From Haloflavibacter putidus (GTDB lineage: Bacteria > Bacteroidota > Bacteroidia > Flavobacteriales > Flavobacteriaceae), in assembly GCF_006546625.1 (NCBI RefSeq), contig NZ_VIAR01000010.1, positions 54,897 through 118,896 on the forward strand: 64,000 bases of DNA, read 5' to 3'. The notes beneath the pieces are model-generated. The model saw nothing but the letters and a program-made list of their open reading frames with translations. It had not been told where the DNA came from and did not search any database. The position numbers and the translations under genes were made by a program. Positions 51,476 to 59,933 of this stretch are shown piece after piece (position 1 is the first letter of the stretch; each line of letters starts with the position of its first letter).

Positions 51476-52138
51476 ATGAGAATTTATTTAACCCTTAATA
51501 ACAGTAATCAGATTATACCATTTAATTACCAGCCACTACTTACAGGTTGTTTACATAAATGGATTGGAGATAAAAATAAAATCCACGGTCAAACAAGCTT
51601 ATATTCCTTTTCTTGGTTGCAGAACGTTAGAGCTAGCAAAAATGGCCTATCCATTAAACAGGATTCTACTTGTTTTTTTAGTTTTCACGACGATGAATTG
51701 GCAAAAAAAGTAATTCAAGGAATTATGGATGAACCAGATATGTTCAATGGTTCAGCAGTACGAGATATTTCCATAAGACCAACTCCTGATTTTCGTGAAA
51801 AAGAAACATTTGTAGCTTCCAGTCCAATTTTTATTAAACGACGCTTAGAAAACGGTAAAGAAAAACATTATTCCTATAAAGATGATGAGAGTAATCAATT
51901 AATGACACAAACATTAAAAACCAAACTAGAAACTGCCGGTATGGACAATCAAAACGTCTCGGTATATTTTGATCATAGCTATCCCGGTGCTAAAATGAAA
52001 TTAGTACCCTATAATCATATAAAGAATAAAACCAATATTTGTCCGGTCATCATCGAGGGCTCACCGGAACAAATAGCCTTCGCTTGGAATGTAGGAATTG
52101 GTAATAGCACGGGAATTGGTTTCGGTTCTTTAAAATAA
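51476..52138 (+). CDS. cas6: CRISPR pre-crRNA endonuclease Cas6
   Basis: 220 residues. It cuts the array transcript within each repeat to leave an 8-base 5' handle; here the expected handle is AUUGAAAU. The N-terminal RRM-like start (MRIYLTLNNSNQIIPFNYQ) and LTGCLHKWIG are typical. The C-terminal Gly-rich loop is NVGIGNSTGIGFGSLK. His residues in LHKW and HKWIG are candidates for catalysis. It is the first gene of the cas operon, followed five bases later by cas5. Confidence 0.92.
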   Translation: MRIYLTLNNSNQIIPFNYQPLLTGCLHKWIGDKNKIHGQTSLYSFSWLQNVRASKNGLSIKQDSTCFFSFHDDELAKKVIQGIMDEPDMFNGSAVRDISIRPTPDFREKETFVASSPIFIKRRLENGKEKHYSYKDDESNQLMTQTLKTKLETAGMDNQNVSVYFDHSYPGAKMKLVPYNHIKNKTNICPVIIEGSPEQIAFAWNVGIGNSTGIGFGSLK

Positions 52139-52143
52139 ATAGT

Positions 52144-52722
52144 ATGGATAATAAATTATATGTGGTAAAATATTCAGGACCGTTCGGTTTTATAAAACCT
52201 TGGACCGCCGTAAGAGACGAAGAAACCTACAGTCAACAATTTTTAACGCCTTCTATTGTTGAAGGTATTGAGAAAAAATTATTTCCCGAATTACTTGGCG
52301 AAAAAGGAATTTTTAAAATAGTTGGGCATCGTCTAAATTATAAAGGTCTAAGTATCCAGCAAGAGAGAACATGGGCGAAAGGTGGATTTAAAGTAAGTAA
52401 GAAAAAAAATACTTTAAAAACTAATTTAGGTATTTTAAAAAGAGGGGTAATGGTGGAGCCTAATCTCTATTTAGCTTTTAAAAGTGAAGAGGATTTGCTG
52501 CGCAGTAAAAATCAAACTATTTGTCTATGCCGCAATGAAGATTTGGTTTTTCCTACCAGCACTTATGCGATGAGTTTGGAGGAATTTGATGACGTGCCGG
52601 GTTATGAATTGGAATTTAATTCAGGTAATTCAAGTTTTAAAGTTGGATATAATCGTTTTAATGAAAATAAACCTATGTACGGTAAATTGAAGGTCGTTGG
52701 AAATCCCATACGAAATGAATAG
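52144..52722 (+). CDS. cas5: CRISPR Cascade subunit Cas5 (type I-B-like)
   Basis: 192 residues. The RAMP-type opening is VVKYSGPFGFIKPWTAVRDEETYSQQFLTPSIVEGIEKKLF, followed by IVGHRLNYKGLSIQQERTWAKGG and the Gly-containing tail GYNRFNENKPMYGKLKVVGNP. Cas5 caps the crRNA 5' handle in Cascade. In this operon it precedes cas3 and is separated from cas7 and cas8. Its last eight bases overlap the start of cas3. Confidence 0.82.
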   Translation: MDNKLYVVKYSGPFGFIKPWTAVRDEETYSQQFLTPSIVEGIEKKLFPELLGEKGIFKIVGHRLNYKGLSIQQERTWAKGGFKVSKKKNTLKTNLGILKRGVMVEPNLYLAFKSEEDLLRSKNQTICLCRNEDLVFPTSTYAMSLEEFDDVPGYELEFNSGNSSFKVGYNRFNENKPMYGKLKVVGNPIRNE

Positions 52723-54874
52723 TAAACTTGAAAATATCAAGGCTAAAAGTGTAGATCAAAATGATTTAAGTTTATTAGATCACACGCAACAAGTAGTGCA
52801 AACTATTAAACATATCGCCGATGGTTTTAAACGAGACTTCGATAAAGATATAGCTGCAAAAGGAGCAGTTTTACACGATTTGGGTAAAGCTCACACCTTT
52901 TTTCAACAAAACATTAATGGTTATAAACCGAAGTCGTTACGTGAAAAGAAAAAAAGAGAAAAATTTAAACATCGCCACGAAATTTCTTCTCTTGCTTATT
53001 TGCCCGCATTTTCTAAAAATGAATGGCCGTTGTTAATCGAGATGGTGGTTGCTCATCACAAATCTATTCAAGATGACCCTAGTATTCGTGGAATTGTAGA
53101 TTTAGAAAAAAATAGTTTAAAAAAGTTTTCTTGGATTGAAGACCATTTGAAAGATTGGGAAGACTGGTTCCCATATGGCAAACAGATTATTGAATTATGT
53201 GGATACGATTGCCCTGACATAAAAAAAGAAGAAGCCGAAAATGCCTTGCGCTATGCTTATAAACTTAGTGAAGAAATGAAAAGTGGATGGTCTGAATGGC
53301 GTGGACTTTTAAAAGCAGCCGATCATTATGCTTCTGCCTTTAGTTATGAAATAGATAGCCGTTTAAAATATGCTTTTAGGCAGCCCGATATTTCCTTTTA
53401 TACAAGCGATAAACGAAAGTCAGAGCTTTATCCGCTATCATTAGTTTCAACAAAAACTGAAAAAAAACATTCTCTTATTGTAGCGCCAACTGGTGCAGGA
53501 AAGACTGATTTTTTGCTAAAACGAACAAAGAATCGCGTTTTTTACACCCTTCCTTTTCAAGCTTCAATAAATGCGATGTACGATAGATTTAAAGAAACTA
53601 TAGAGCCAAAAGAAGGAATTAGATTGCAACATGGCACCTCAAAGATTAAAGTTGGTAAAAAGATAGATGAACAAATAGAACAGTCAAAAGTAGGAGCAAG
53701 TATAAAGGTTTTAACCCCGCATCAACTGGCAGGAATAATCTTTGGAATAAAAAACTTTGAAAGCATTCTATTAGATATTGAAGGATGTGATGTGATTTTG
53801 GATGAAATACACACCTATTCTGAAACATCCCAATCTATGATCATCGAAATTGTAAAGGTTTTAGTAGATTTTAATTGTCGAATACATATTGGGACGGCTA
53901 CTATGCCTACTCCTCTATACAAAAAACTATTATCTATTCTAGGCGGTAAAAAAAAGGTTTTAGAGATAAGTTTAGAAAAGGAGAAGCTTAAAGAATTTAA
54001 CCGGCATCAAATTTATAAACACGAAACAGACTATGATTACAATTCTTTACTCCATAAGGCTATTAAAGAAAACGAAAAAGTATTGATTATACTCAATACT
54101 GTAAAACAAGCACAAAAAGTATTTACGGAATTACGAAAGGAATTACCCGAAATAGATATGCTTCTTATACATAGCCGTTTTAGACGTAAAGACAGAATTG
54201 CTTTAGAAAGCGAATTAACCGAGGTCTATAACAATAGTAATAAAGCTTGTATCGTTGTTTCTACTCAAGTTGTAGAGGTTAGTCTAGATATAAGTTTTGA
54301 TAGAATGATTACCCAAGCAGCGCCATTGGATAGTTTAGTTCAGCGTTTCGGACGTATTCATCGTAAGCGTTCTCGTGAAACAATTTACACGTATAGGCCA
54401 ATACATATTCTTGCTCCCTCAAAAAATACGCTGCCATACAATAAAGAAATAGTGGTTAAGAGCTTTGAGCAGTTGCCAAGTGAGGGCGGTATATTTCAAG
54501 AAGCTGAGCTGCAACAAAAAATGGATGCTGTTTACAAAGATTTAGAGCTTAAGTCTATTGACTTTCATTTAAAATATAAAGAGGGTCATTTTATTCAAAA
54601 GAAATTAACCGATAATTCCAAATCAATTTTAATTGAAGCATTAGAAGTAGATGGTGCCACCTGTATCCTGGAGAGCGATCGAGAGGAGTATTTGGATGCT
54701 AATTGGAAAGATCGAGTTCAGTTAGAAATCCCTATCAGCTATAGATCTTTATGGAAATATAAAGACGAATATGAACAATTGGAACAAGGCAATAAACCTT
54801 TTGTAGTACCACAATCTTTAGAAGCTTATCAAGAAATAGGTCTTGATTTGGTTGAACACGAAAATTTTTTATAA
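52715..54874 (+). CDS. cas3: CRISPR helicase-nuclease Cas3
   Basis: The ATG at 52715 is chosen; an upstream TTG (52697) would add six residues. The result is about 719 residues. The N-terminal HD nuclease has LLDHTQQV, VLHDLGKAHTFFQQ, RHEISSLAY and VVAHHKSI. The C-terminal SF2 helicase has Walker A APTGAGKTDFLL, DEIH in DVILDEIHTY, GTATMP, and motif VI QRFGRIHRK. It unwinds and degrades target DNA marked by Cascade. All key residues appear intact. Confidence 0.95.
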   Translation: MNSKLENIKAKSVDQNDLSLLDHTQQVVQTIKHIADGFKRDFDKDIAAKGAVLHDLGKAHTFFQQNINGYKPKSLREKKKREKFKHRHEISSLAYLPAFSKNEWPLLIEMVVAHHKSIQDDPSIRGIVDLEKNSLKKFSWIEDHLKDWEDWFPYGKQIIELCGYDCPDIKKEEAENALRYAYKLSEEMKSGWSEWRGLLKAADHYASAFSYEIDSRLKYAFRQPDISFYTSDKRKSELYPLSLVSTKTEKKHSLIVAPTGAGKTDFLLKRTKNRVFYTLPFQASINAMYDRFKETIEPKEGIRLQHGTSKIKVGKKIDEQIEQSKVGASIKVLTPHQLAGIIFGIKNFESILLDIEGCDVILDEIHTYSETSQSMIIEIVKVLVDFNCRIHIGTATMPTPLYKKLLSILGGKKKVLEISLEKEKLKEFNRHQIYKHETDYDYNSLLHKAIKENEKVLIILNTVKQAQKVFTELRKELPEIDMLLIHSRFRRKDRIALESELTEVYNNSNKACIVVSTQVVEVSLDISFDRMITQAAPLDSLVQRFGRIHRKRSRETIYTYRPIHILAPSKNTLPYNKEIVVKSFEQLPSEGGIFQEAELQQKMDAVYKDLELKSIDFHLKYKEGHFIQKKLTDNSKSILIEALEVDGATCILESDREEYLDANWKDRVQLEIPISYRSLWKYKDEYEQLEQGNKPFVVPQSLEAYQEIGLDLVEHENFL

Positions 54875-54876
54875 GT

Positions 54877-56193
54877 ATGTACACAAGTTTTATAGGGAAG
54901 CAATTCCTGAAATTATACAATACAAAAACCGATTCAGATTATACGGCTGAACGTTTTTTTGAAGAAAAGTTTTTTCCAATCTTTTTTAAATATGAACGCC
55001 ATTTGATGCACGTCGGGAACTCACCTTTCTTTCAAAAACCCAAAAAAGAAGATGTTACAAAACATGGTAATAAATCCTTAGCTCAATTTGAAAATCTTAA
55101 AACAAAAGTTGCGGAAGACGAACCTAATATGTCTTTTTTTGTGGGTTACGCTGCGTCAGGAACCCAAGAAACAACATCGGGTCAGGTATCCAGTTTAAAA
55201 AATCTTGAGATTGAACCAGAAGAAATTTATGCTTCTTGGATTGGACAAGCTTTAGCCGTTGGAGTCAGTGGGGGCAATGTTTTTCTTTTAAACCAAGATG
55301 AAGTTTTGTGGCAATTATATTTAGGTTGGCCTCGCTATCGAAAATATATTAATCAAACCGACAATATTAAAGATAAGCAGATAGAAACCTGGAACGGTCA
55401 ATGGCTAAACTTCATACTAAGTGAAGACAAGAATAACAAAGAATTCCCTGATTTACCGACTTCAAAGGTACTGGGGAAATTAGCAATCGCTACAATATCG
55501 TGGAGTAAAATCTTATTTAGCCTATCACACCTTTTACCTCAAAAAGAAATAATAATTTATGCGTATGGTCTTTCTCAAATGAATACCACACTAGGTTTTA
55601 TTCAAGTTTTTCTGCCGCAATTCAATAAACTTATAGAATATCGTCATTCCTTAATTGATTTTAAGGAGTTTAAAGAATTAGACAATAAAGATATTGAGCA
55701 CTTTGAAACTTTTTACAATTTTAGAGTGGCTTGTCAACGTGGTAATATTGGCTTAAGTGCATTAGAACCTAAAGGTTTGAGACAATATATGCCAAAGGGT
55801 AGTATTTTGTATGCCCAAGGTAAAGAATTGAATTTTAAAAATGAAAACGATTATTTTTTATATGAACTATATCAAAACTGGATTATGGCAACATTAAGTA
55901 AAACAAGACTTCTTGACCTAGCATCAAATTTAGCGGGTTATTTAAAAGATATGGAAGAAGAAAAAACAAGTAGAGGTAAAGGAACAATTTCTAGGGTATC
56001 ACAAGAAATTAGAGAAAGCAAAACGGTTAAGGTTTTTATTGAAAAACTTACCGAAGCCTTGCCTTTAATGGAAAATGACATTAAAGCGACTCGCGAAATT
56101 GTAAAAGAGGTATTAGAAATGCCTAGCGATAACTTTCCGTTGTTTATCACATTAGTAAGATTTGAATACAACTATTTAAAAAACTTAAAATAA
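54877..56193 (+). CDS. cas8: Divergent CRISPR large subunit Cas8 (type I-B-like)
   Basis: 438 residues, identified mainly by place: between cas3 and cas7 in a complete type I operon. It lacks the CxxC zinc motif of many Cas8b proteins and is shorter than usual. Visible features are SFIGKQFLKLYNTKTDSDYTAERFFEEKFFPIFF at the start and ASWIGQALAVGVSGGNVFLL. The last 100 or so residues are entirely helical (TLSKTRLLDLASNLAGYLKD to MENDIKATREIVKEVLEMP). The large subunit would recognise the PAM and recruit Cas3. Confidence 0.7.
   Translation: MYTSFIGKQFLKLYNTKTDSDYTAERFFEEKFFPIFFKYERHLMHVGNSPFFQKPKKEDVTKHGNKSLAQFENLKTKVAEDEPNMSFFVGYAASGTQETTSGQVSSLKNLEIEPEEIYASWIGQALAVGVSGGNVFLLNQDEVLWQLYLGWPRYRKYINQTDNIKDKQIETWNGQWLNFILSEDKNNKEFPDLPTSKVLGKLAIATISWSKILFSLSHLLPQKEIIIYAYGLSQMNTTLGFIQVFLPQFNKLIEYRHSLIDFKEFKELDNKDIEHFETFYNFRVACQRGNIGLSALEPKGLRQYMPKGSILYAQGKELNFKNENDYFLYELYQNWIMATLSKTRLLDLASNLAGYLKDMEEEKTSRGKGTISRVSQEIRESKTVKVFIEKLTEALPLMENDIKATREIVKEVLEMPSDNFPLFITLVRFEYNYLKNLK
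55885..56193 (+). CDS. Possible internally started Cas11-like small subunit
   Basis: An in-frame ATG at residue 337 of cas8 (55885, MATLSKTRLLDLA) would give a 102-residue, fully helical product. In several type I-B, I-C and I-D systems Cas11 is made from such an internal start inside cas8 or cas10d. No separate cas11 gene is present here. A second internal Met at residue 368 is an alternative. This is an inference from fold and precedent. Confidence 0.35.
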   Translation: MATLSKTRLLDLASNLAGYLKDMEEEKTSRGKGTISRVSQEIRESKTVKVFIEKLTEALPLMENDIKATREIVKEVLEMPSDNFPLFITLVRFEYNYLKNLK

Positions 56194-56198
56194 TCATT

Positions 56199-57275
56199 AT
56201 GAAATCACCATTTATTTATTTACGAGGTCTGCGACACGTTGACCATACTGTTTTTGCTGTTAATGATGGTCAAAAATATTATTACGATCCGCAATTCGGA
56301 AAACGTATTGCCTACTCTAGCGGCCAACAAGTTAAAAGAGCAATTATGGAAGCATTAAATCTTCCTTTTGCTGCGATTACTTTTAACTGGGAAATTGAAA
56401 AGAAAGCAAAAAAAGGTAAGCAAAAGGCACATCAGAAAGAACCACACTCGCCTTGCGACCCCACTTATGCAGATCAGCTATTAGGTGGTTATATGAAGGC
56501 CGAGAGTGGCGAAATGACTGTAAAACGAAGAAGTCCACTTTCAATTTCTGCTATGCGTCCTGTTCATCCGCTTTTAGGTGGCATAGAAAATCCTACAGAA
56601 AATATCTCTTTTGACCGTACATCACACCCAGAGCATCATAAAGTAAATGTATATTGGTTAGATGGTAAAAAAAGAGCGGATAAATTATCTGATGAAGAAC
56701 TAGAAACATGGCTAACAGACAATAAACGCTCTCTACCCAATAGAGCTTTTATTCAGGATCAAACAAGAACTTCTGGGTTGTTTGTTTACGATATTGCGAT
56801 AGATTTACGTACCTTATTCTGCGTTTCAGCCAATAAATTAGAACCTGAATTATTTCCGGAAATTGAAGAGAAACTGAAAGAAGAAAATTGGGTTGAAGCT
56901 AAAAATGTTTTTGGTAAATGTTACTTATGTCCTAAAGAAAAAAGAGAAGAGATTATTCAAAATCTAGCACACGCCTTGGTTAATTGGAGGATTACTTCTA
57001 ATCAATCCAGAACTTTTAGCCCAATGGAAACCTTATCTCTTGCAATTAGCGATAACGCTAATCAAATCACGTATGCTATCCGTGCTGAATTGAATGACAC
57101 GGAAAGACCTTCAGCTACCCCTAAAATAGACGATACTGCAAAAGCAGAATTATTTACCACACCAGTGGCAAACTCATATATTAAAGGCGCAGTAGGTAAA
57201 GCCAATGCATTGGAAGAAGCAGAAAAATATCTGATTGATAAAATCAAAGCTTTTGATTTTGAAAATCAAATTTAA
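56199..57275 (+). CDS. cas7: CRISPR Cascade backbone Cas7
   Basis: 358 residues. It starts FIYLRGLRHVDHTVFAVNDG and has YSSGQQVKRAIMEALNLPF, SISAMRPVHPLLGGI, and the central LFVYDIAIDLRTLFCVSANKLEPELFPEI; a Gly-containing FSPMETLSLAISDN follows. The features agree with a Cas7/DevR-like backbone protein that coats the spacer part of crRNA. The sequence is unlike the usual N-terminal RxEFLFxYDxxxxNPNGD of Csh2-type Cas7, so this is a divergent branch. It starts five bases after cas8. Confidence 0.8.
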   Translation: MKSPFIYLRGLRHVDHTVFAVNDGQKYYYDPQFGKRIAYSSGQQVKRAIMEALNLPFAAITFNWEIEKKAKKGKQKAHQKEPHSPCDPTYADQLLGGYMKAESGEMTVKRRSPLSISAMRPVHPLLGGIENPTENISFDRTSHPEHHKVNVYWLDGKKRADKLSDEELETWLTDNKRSLPNRAFIQDQTRTSGLFVYDIAIDLRTLFCVSANKLEPELFPEIEEKLKEENWVEAKNVFGKCYLCPKEKREEIIQNLAHALVNWRITSNQSRTFSPMETLSLAISDNANQITYAIRAELNDTERPSATPKIDDTAKAELFTTPVANSYIKGAVGKANALEEAEKYLIDKIKAFDFENQI

Positions 57276-57385
57276 GCATATTTTTCCTTTTAAGCCATAA
57301 GTTCAAAATGCTTTTTGCAAAAAACAAAATGTAGATTTGTTTTTTGTAAAAAGCATTATCCAATTTTTAACGTTAAACTAAATTT

Positions 57386-57904
57386 TTGAATGAAGTGAAT
57401 TTGACTGCTACCCATATCGCTTATTTACACACCTGCCACAGAAAGCTTTGGTTGTTTTCTCACGGTATCCAAATGGAACACACCTCTCAAACTGTAGCTG
57501 AAGGCAAACTTATAGGCGAAACCAGTTATCCAGAACGTGCGCAAAAATATACCGAACTGGCAATGGACGGCATCAAAATCGACTTTTACGACCCTAAAGA
57601 AAATGTAGTGCACGAGGTGAAAAAATCAGACAAAGTGGAAGAAGCGCATATTGCCCAAGTAAAATATTACCTCTACGTACTGCGAAAAAACGGCATTGAA
57701 GAACCTTCTGCGATTATTGAATACCCCAAATTACGACAACGCCAAGCGGTGGAGTGGGAAGAAGGCGATACTGAAAAGATTGAAAGCTGGAAAACAATGA
57801 TAGAGGAAATCGTAACTAAAGACGAATGTCCGCCACTTCTACACGCCCGAATTTGCCGGAGCTGTAGTTATTTTGATTTCTGTTATGCAGAGGAGAAAGA
57901 TTGA
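57386..57904 (+). CDS. cas4: CRISPR-associated exonuclease Cas4
   Basis: 172 residues. The four cluster Cys are Cys17 in LHTCHRKLW and the C-terminal group in DECPPLLHARICRSCSYFDFCY. The nuclease motif is GIKIDFYD ... VHEVKKSDK, followed by HIAQVKYYLYVL (QhxxY). It trims and orients prespacers together with Cas1-Cas2. No ATG lies in frame near the start; the first codon is TTG (57386) or GTG (57395). Confidence 0.92.
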   Translation: MNEVNLTATHIAYLHTCHRKLWLFSHGIQMEHTSQTVAEGKLIGETSYPERAQKYTELAMDGIKIDFYDPKENVVHEVKKSDKVEEAHIAQVKYYLYVLRKNGIEEPSAIIEYPKLRQRQAVEWEEGDTEKIESWKTMIEEIVTKDECPPLLHARICRSCSYFDFCYAEEKD

Positions 57905-57997
57905 AGGGAAAAAAAGATTGAAGGAGATTGAAAGGAAAAAATTAATTTGAAAAAATTGAAATAAGGCGACGAGAGAGTTTGATTTAAAATAATTGGT

Positions 57998-58366
57998 ATG
58001 AAACAAAATAATTGGATTGCGTATAAAGAAGAAATACGAGAACGCTTGCGGTTGTTTGCGCTTGAAATATTGAATTTATCCGAAAAACTACCTAATTCAA
58101 CCCGGGCTAAAGTTATAAACTATCAATTAACTAAATCTGGTACATCAGTATATGCCAATTATAGAGCAGCTCTACGTTCGCGTTCAAAAGCCGAGTTTTT
58201 TAGTAAAATGTCTATCGTTGTCGAAGAAAGCGATGAAACAGAAATGTGGTTGGAATTACTAATTGCGACGAAAATTTCGAATAATAATCTCACAAACGCC
58301 TTGCATTCAGAAAGTTTAGAATTATTAAAAATCCTCTCTTCAATGCGAAAAAAATTATCAAAGTAA
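57998..58366 (+). CDS. Four-helix-bundle protein (23S rRNA intervening-sequence/bAvd-like)
   Basis: 122 residues, entirely helical. The pattern AYKEEIRERLRLFALEILNLSEKLPNSTRAKVINYQLTKSGTSVYANYRAALRSRSKAEFFSKMSIVVEESDETEMWLELL is that of the S23/IVP family, also related to the Avd accessory protein of diversity-generating retroelements. Stand-alone copies are scattered through Bacteroidetes genomes. Here one separates cas4 from cas1 and is flanked by GATTGA/TCAATC-rich stretches, so it looks inserted. The role is unknown. Confidence 0.88.
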   Translation: MKQNNWIAYKEEIRERLRLFALEILNLSEKLPNSTRAKVINYQLTKSGTSVYANYRAALRSRSKAEFFSKMSIVVEESDETEMWLELLIATKISNNNLTNALHSESLELLKILSSMRKKLSK

Positions 58367-58413
58367 CCCAATCTTTATCAATCTCAACCAATCTACATCA
58401 ATCTCAGTAAAAA
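58367..58413. repeat. Short TCAATC-type degenerate tandem repeat before cas1
   Basis: About five units built on ATCAATCTCA (CCAATCTTTATCAATCTCAA, then CCAATCTACATCAATCTCAG) lie between the four-helix gene and cas1. A similar run follows cas1 at 59420-59460, and GATTGAAGG units follow cas4 near 57902-57935. Confidence 0.6.
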
Positions 58414-59418
58414 ATGAAAAAAGCTTACTACCTATTCAATCCTGGTCGGTTAAGCCGTAAAGACAACACGCTTAAATTTACCCCTGTTGACGAAGCCGGG
58501 AAAGAAAAAAAGCCAAAATTCTTACCCGTAGAAGGAGTTTCTAATTTGTTTTGTTTCGGCTCTTTAGATGCCAATAGTGCTATGTATAATTTTTTGGGCA
58601 AAAATCAAATCAGTGTACATTTTTTTGATTATTATGAGCACTACACCGGTAGTTTTCAGCCCAAGGAATATTTATTGGCCGGTAAAATGCAGATTGAACA
58701 AACCCAGCATTACCGTTCCAATAGAAAACGTCAAGTTATTGCCAAAAAGTTTGTGGAGGGTGCGGCATTTAATATTCGAAAAAACCTGACTTATTATAAA
58801 AATAGGGAAAAGCAGGTAGAGCCATATATAGAAAGCATAGAAGAGTACATAAAGCTAATCGATAAAACAACAGATGTAGAAACCTTAATGGGCATAGAGG
58901 GTAACATTCGCCATACTTATTACGGTGCATTTGATGAGATTCTTACAGATTTTAAAATGAAAGGTCGCAGTAAACAACCGCCCAAAAATGAAGTAAACGC
59001 TTTGATCTCTTTTGGTAATATGATGTGTTACACCTTGTGTTTAGATCAAATTTATCACACCCAACTTAATCCGACTATCAGCTTTTTACACGAACCTGGT
59101 TACAGACGCTATTCTTTAGCCCTCGATTTGGCCGAAATTTTCAAACCCATTTTAGTAGATCGAACTATATTTAAGGTATTGAATAAAAAACAGCTACAAG
59201 AAAAGCATTTTGATGTGAAGGTAAATCGAGTTGTCTTAAAAGAAGGTGGCAAAAAGATTTTCATCAAAGCTTTTGAAGATCGCTTAAACGAAACCATAAA
59301 ACATCGAACTCTTAAAAAGCACGTAAGTTATAAACATTTAGTTAAATTGGAATGTTACAAATTAAGCAAGCATATTTTAGGAATAAACACCTATAAACCT
59401 TTTAAAATTTGGTGGTAA
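58414..59418 (+). CDS. cas1: CRISPR integrase Cas1
   Basis: 334 residues, of the type I-B Cas1 size. The metal ligands can be placed as Glu in MGIEGNIRHTYYGAF (about residue 161) and His/Asp in SFLHEPGYRRYSLALDLAEIFKP (about residues 230-240). The N-terminal beta domain begins KKAYYLFNPGRLSRKDNTLKF. It integrates new spacers at the leader end, with Cas2 as structural partner. The gene appears intact. Confidence 0.95.
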   Translation: MKKAYYLFNPGRLSRKDNTLKFTPVDEAGKEKKPKFLPVEGVSNLFCFGSLDANSAMYNFLGKNQISVHFFDYYEHYTGSFQPKEYLLAGKMQIEQTQHYRSNRKRQVIAKKFVEGAAFNIRKNLTYYKNREKQVEPYIESIEEYIKLIDKTTDVETLMGIEGNIRHTYYGAFDEILTDFKMKGRSKQPPKNEVNALISFGNMMCYTLCLDQIYHTQLNPTISFLHEPGYRRYSLALDLAEIFKPILVDRTIFKVLNKKQLQEKHFDVKVNRVVLKEGGKKIFIKAFEDRLNETIKHRTLKKHVSYKHLVKLECYKLSKHILGINTYKPFKIWW

Positions 59419-59466
59419 TCAATCTTACTCAATCTCAATCAATCTCACTCAACCTCAATTAAAAAT

Positions 59467-59729
59467 ATGTATATTATCTTAGTTTATGACATCGGCCAAA
59501 AACGTGTAGGTAAAATGCTTAAATTATGCCGCCAATATTTAAATTGGATTAAAATTCAGTTTTTGAAGGAGAAATTACACCGGTAAAATTAAAAAGTTTA
59601 ATTGTTGAGGCCAAGCAAATAATGGATGAAGAACATGATAGTTTAATTCTTTTTAAAAGCCGCAGCGAAAAATGGTTAGAAAAAGAAGTAGTGGGTAAAG
59701 AAAAAAATGATTTAGACACGTTTTTATAG
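59467..59729 (+). pseudogene. cas2: CRISPR Cas2, frameshifted
   Basis: The ATG at 59467 gives MYIILVYDIGQKRVGKMLKL, then CRQYLNWI, a perfect Cas2 N-terminus with the Asp in LVYDIG. After codon ATT (59548-59550) the frame runs to a TAA at 59584-59586, giving 39 residues only. From 59553 the other frame continues NSVFEGEITPVKLKSLIVEA, then KQIMDEEHDSLILFKSRSEK, then WLEKEVVGKEKNDLDTFL, to TAG at 59727-59729. One missing base near 59551 explains both halves; restored, the protein would be 87 residues. Confidence 0.88.
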
Positions 59730-59933
59730 TCGTCGTTCTCAACCTAAAATTTTTAAAAACAGCAGTTCTTTGACATATTGAACTTAAAATACTTTAAATG
59801 AGTATGTTACGATGTTGTCGTACCCAGGGTAAAAATCGGTTATTAAAGGTTGACGCTTTTTGCAGCCTAAATTAGAAAGTAGTAAGTTTGTAAGGTCTTG
59901 AAAACAGGCATTTTTTGTCGTCGATTGCGACGG
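59730..59933 (+). promoter_or_regulatory. CRISPR leader
   Basis: 204 non-coding bases between cas2 and the first repeat. They contain GTTCTTTGACATATTGAAC, resembling leader elements of other type I arrays. Directly before repeat 1 is GTCGTCGATTGCGACGGC, an imperfect palindrome that could be an integration-anchoring or promoter-proximal site. Orientation agrees with the repeat: the ATTGAAAT end is distal, so the array is transcribed rightward. Confidence 0.7.
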
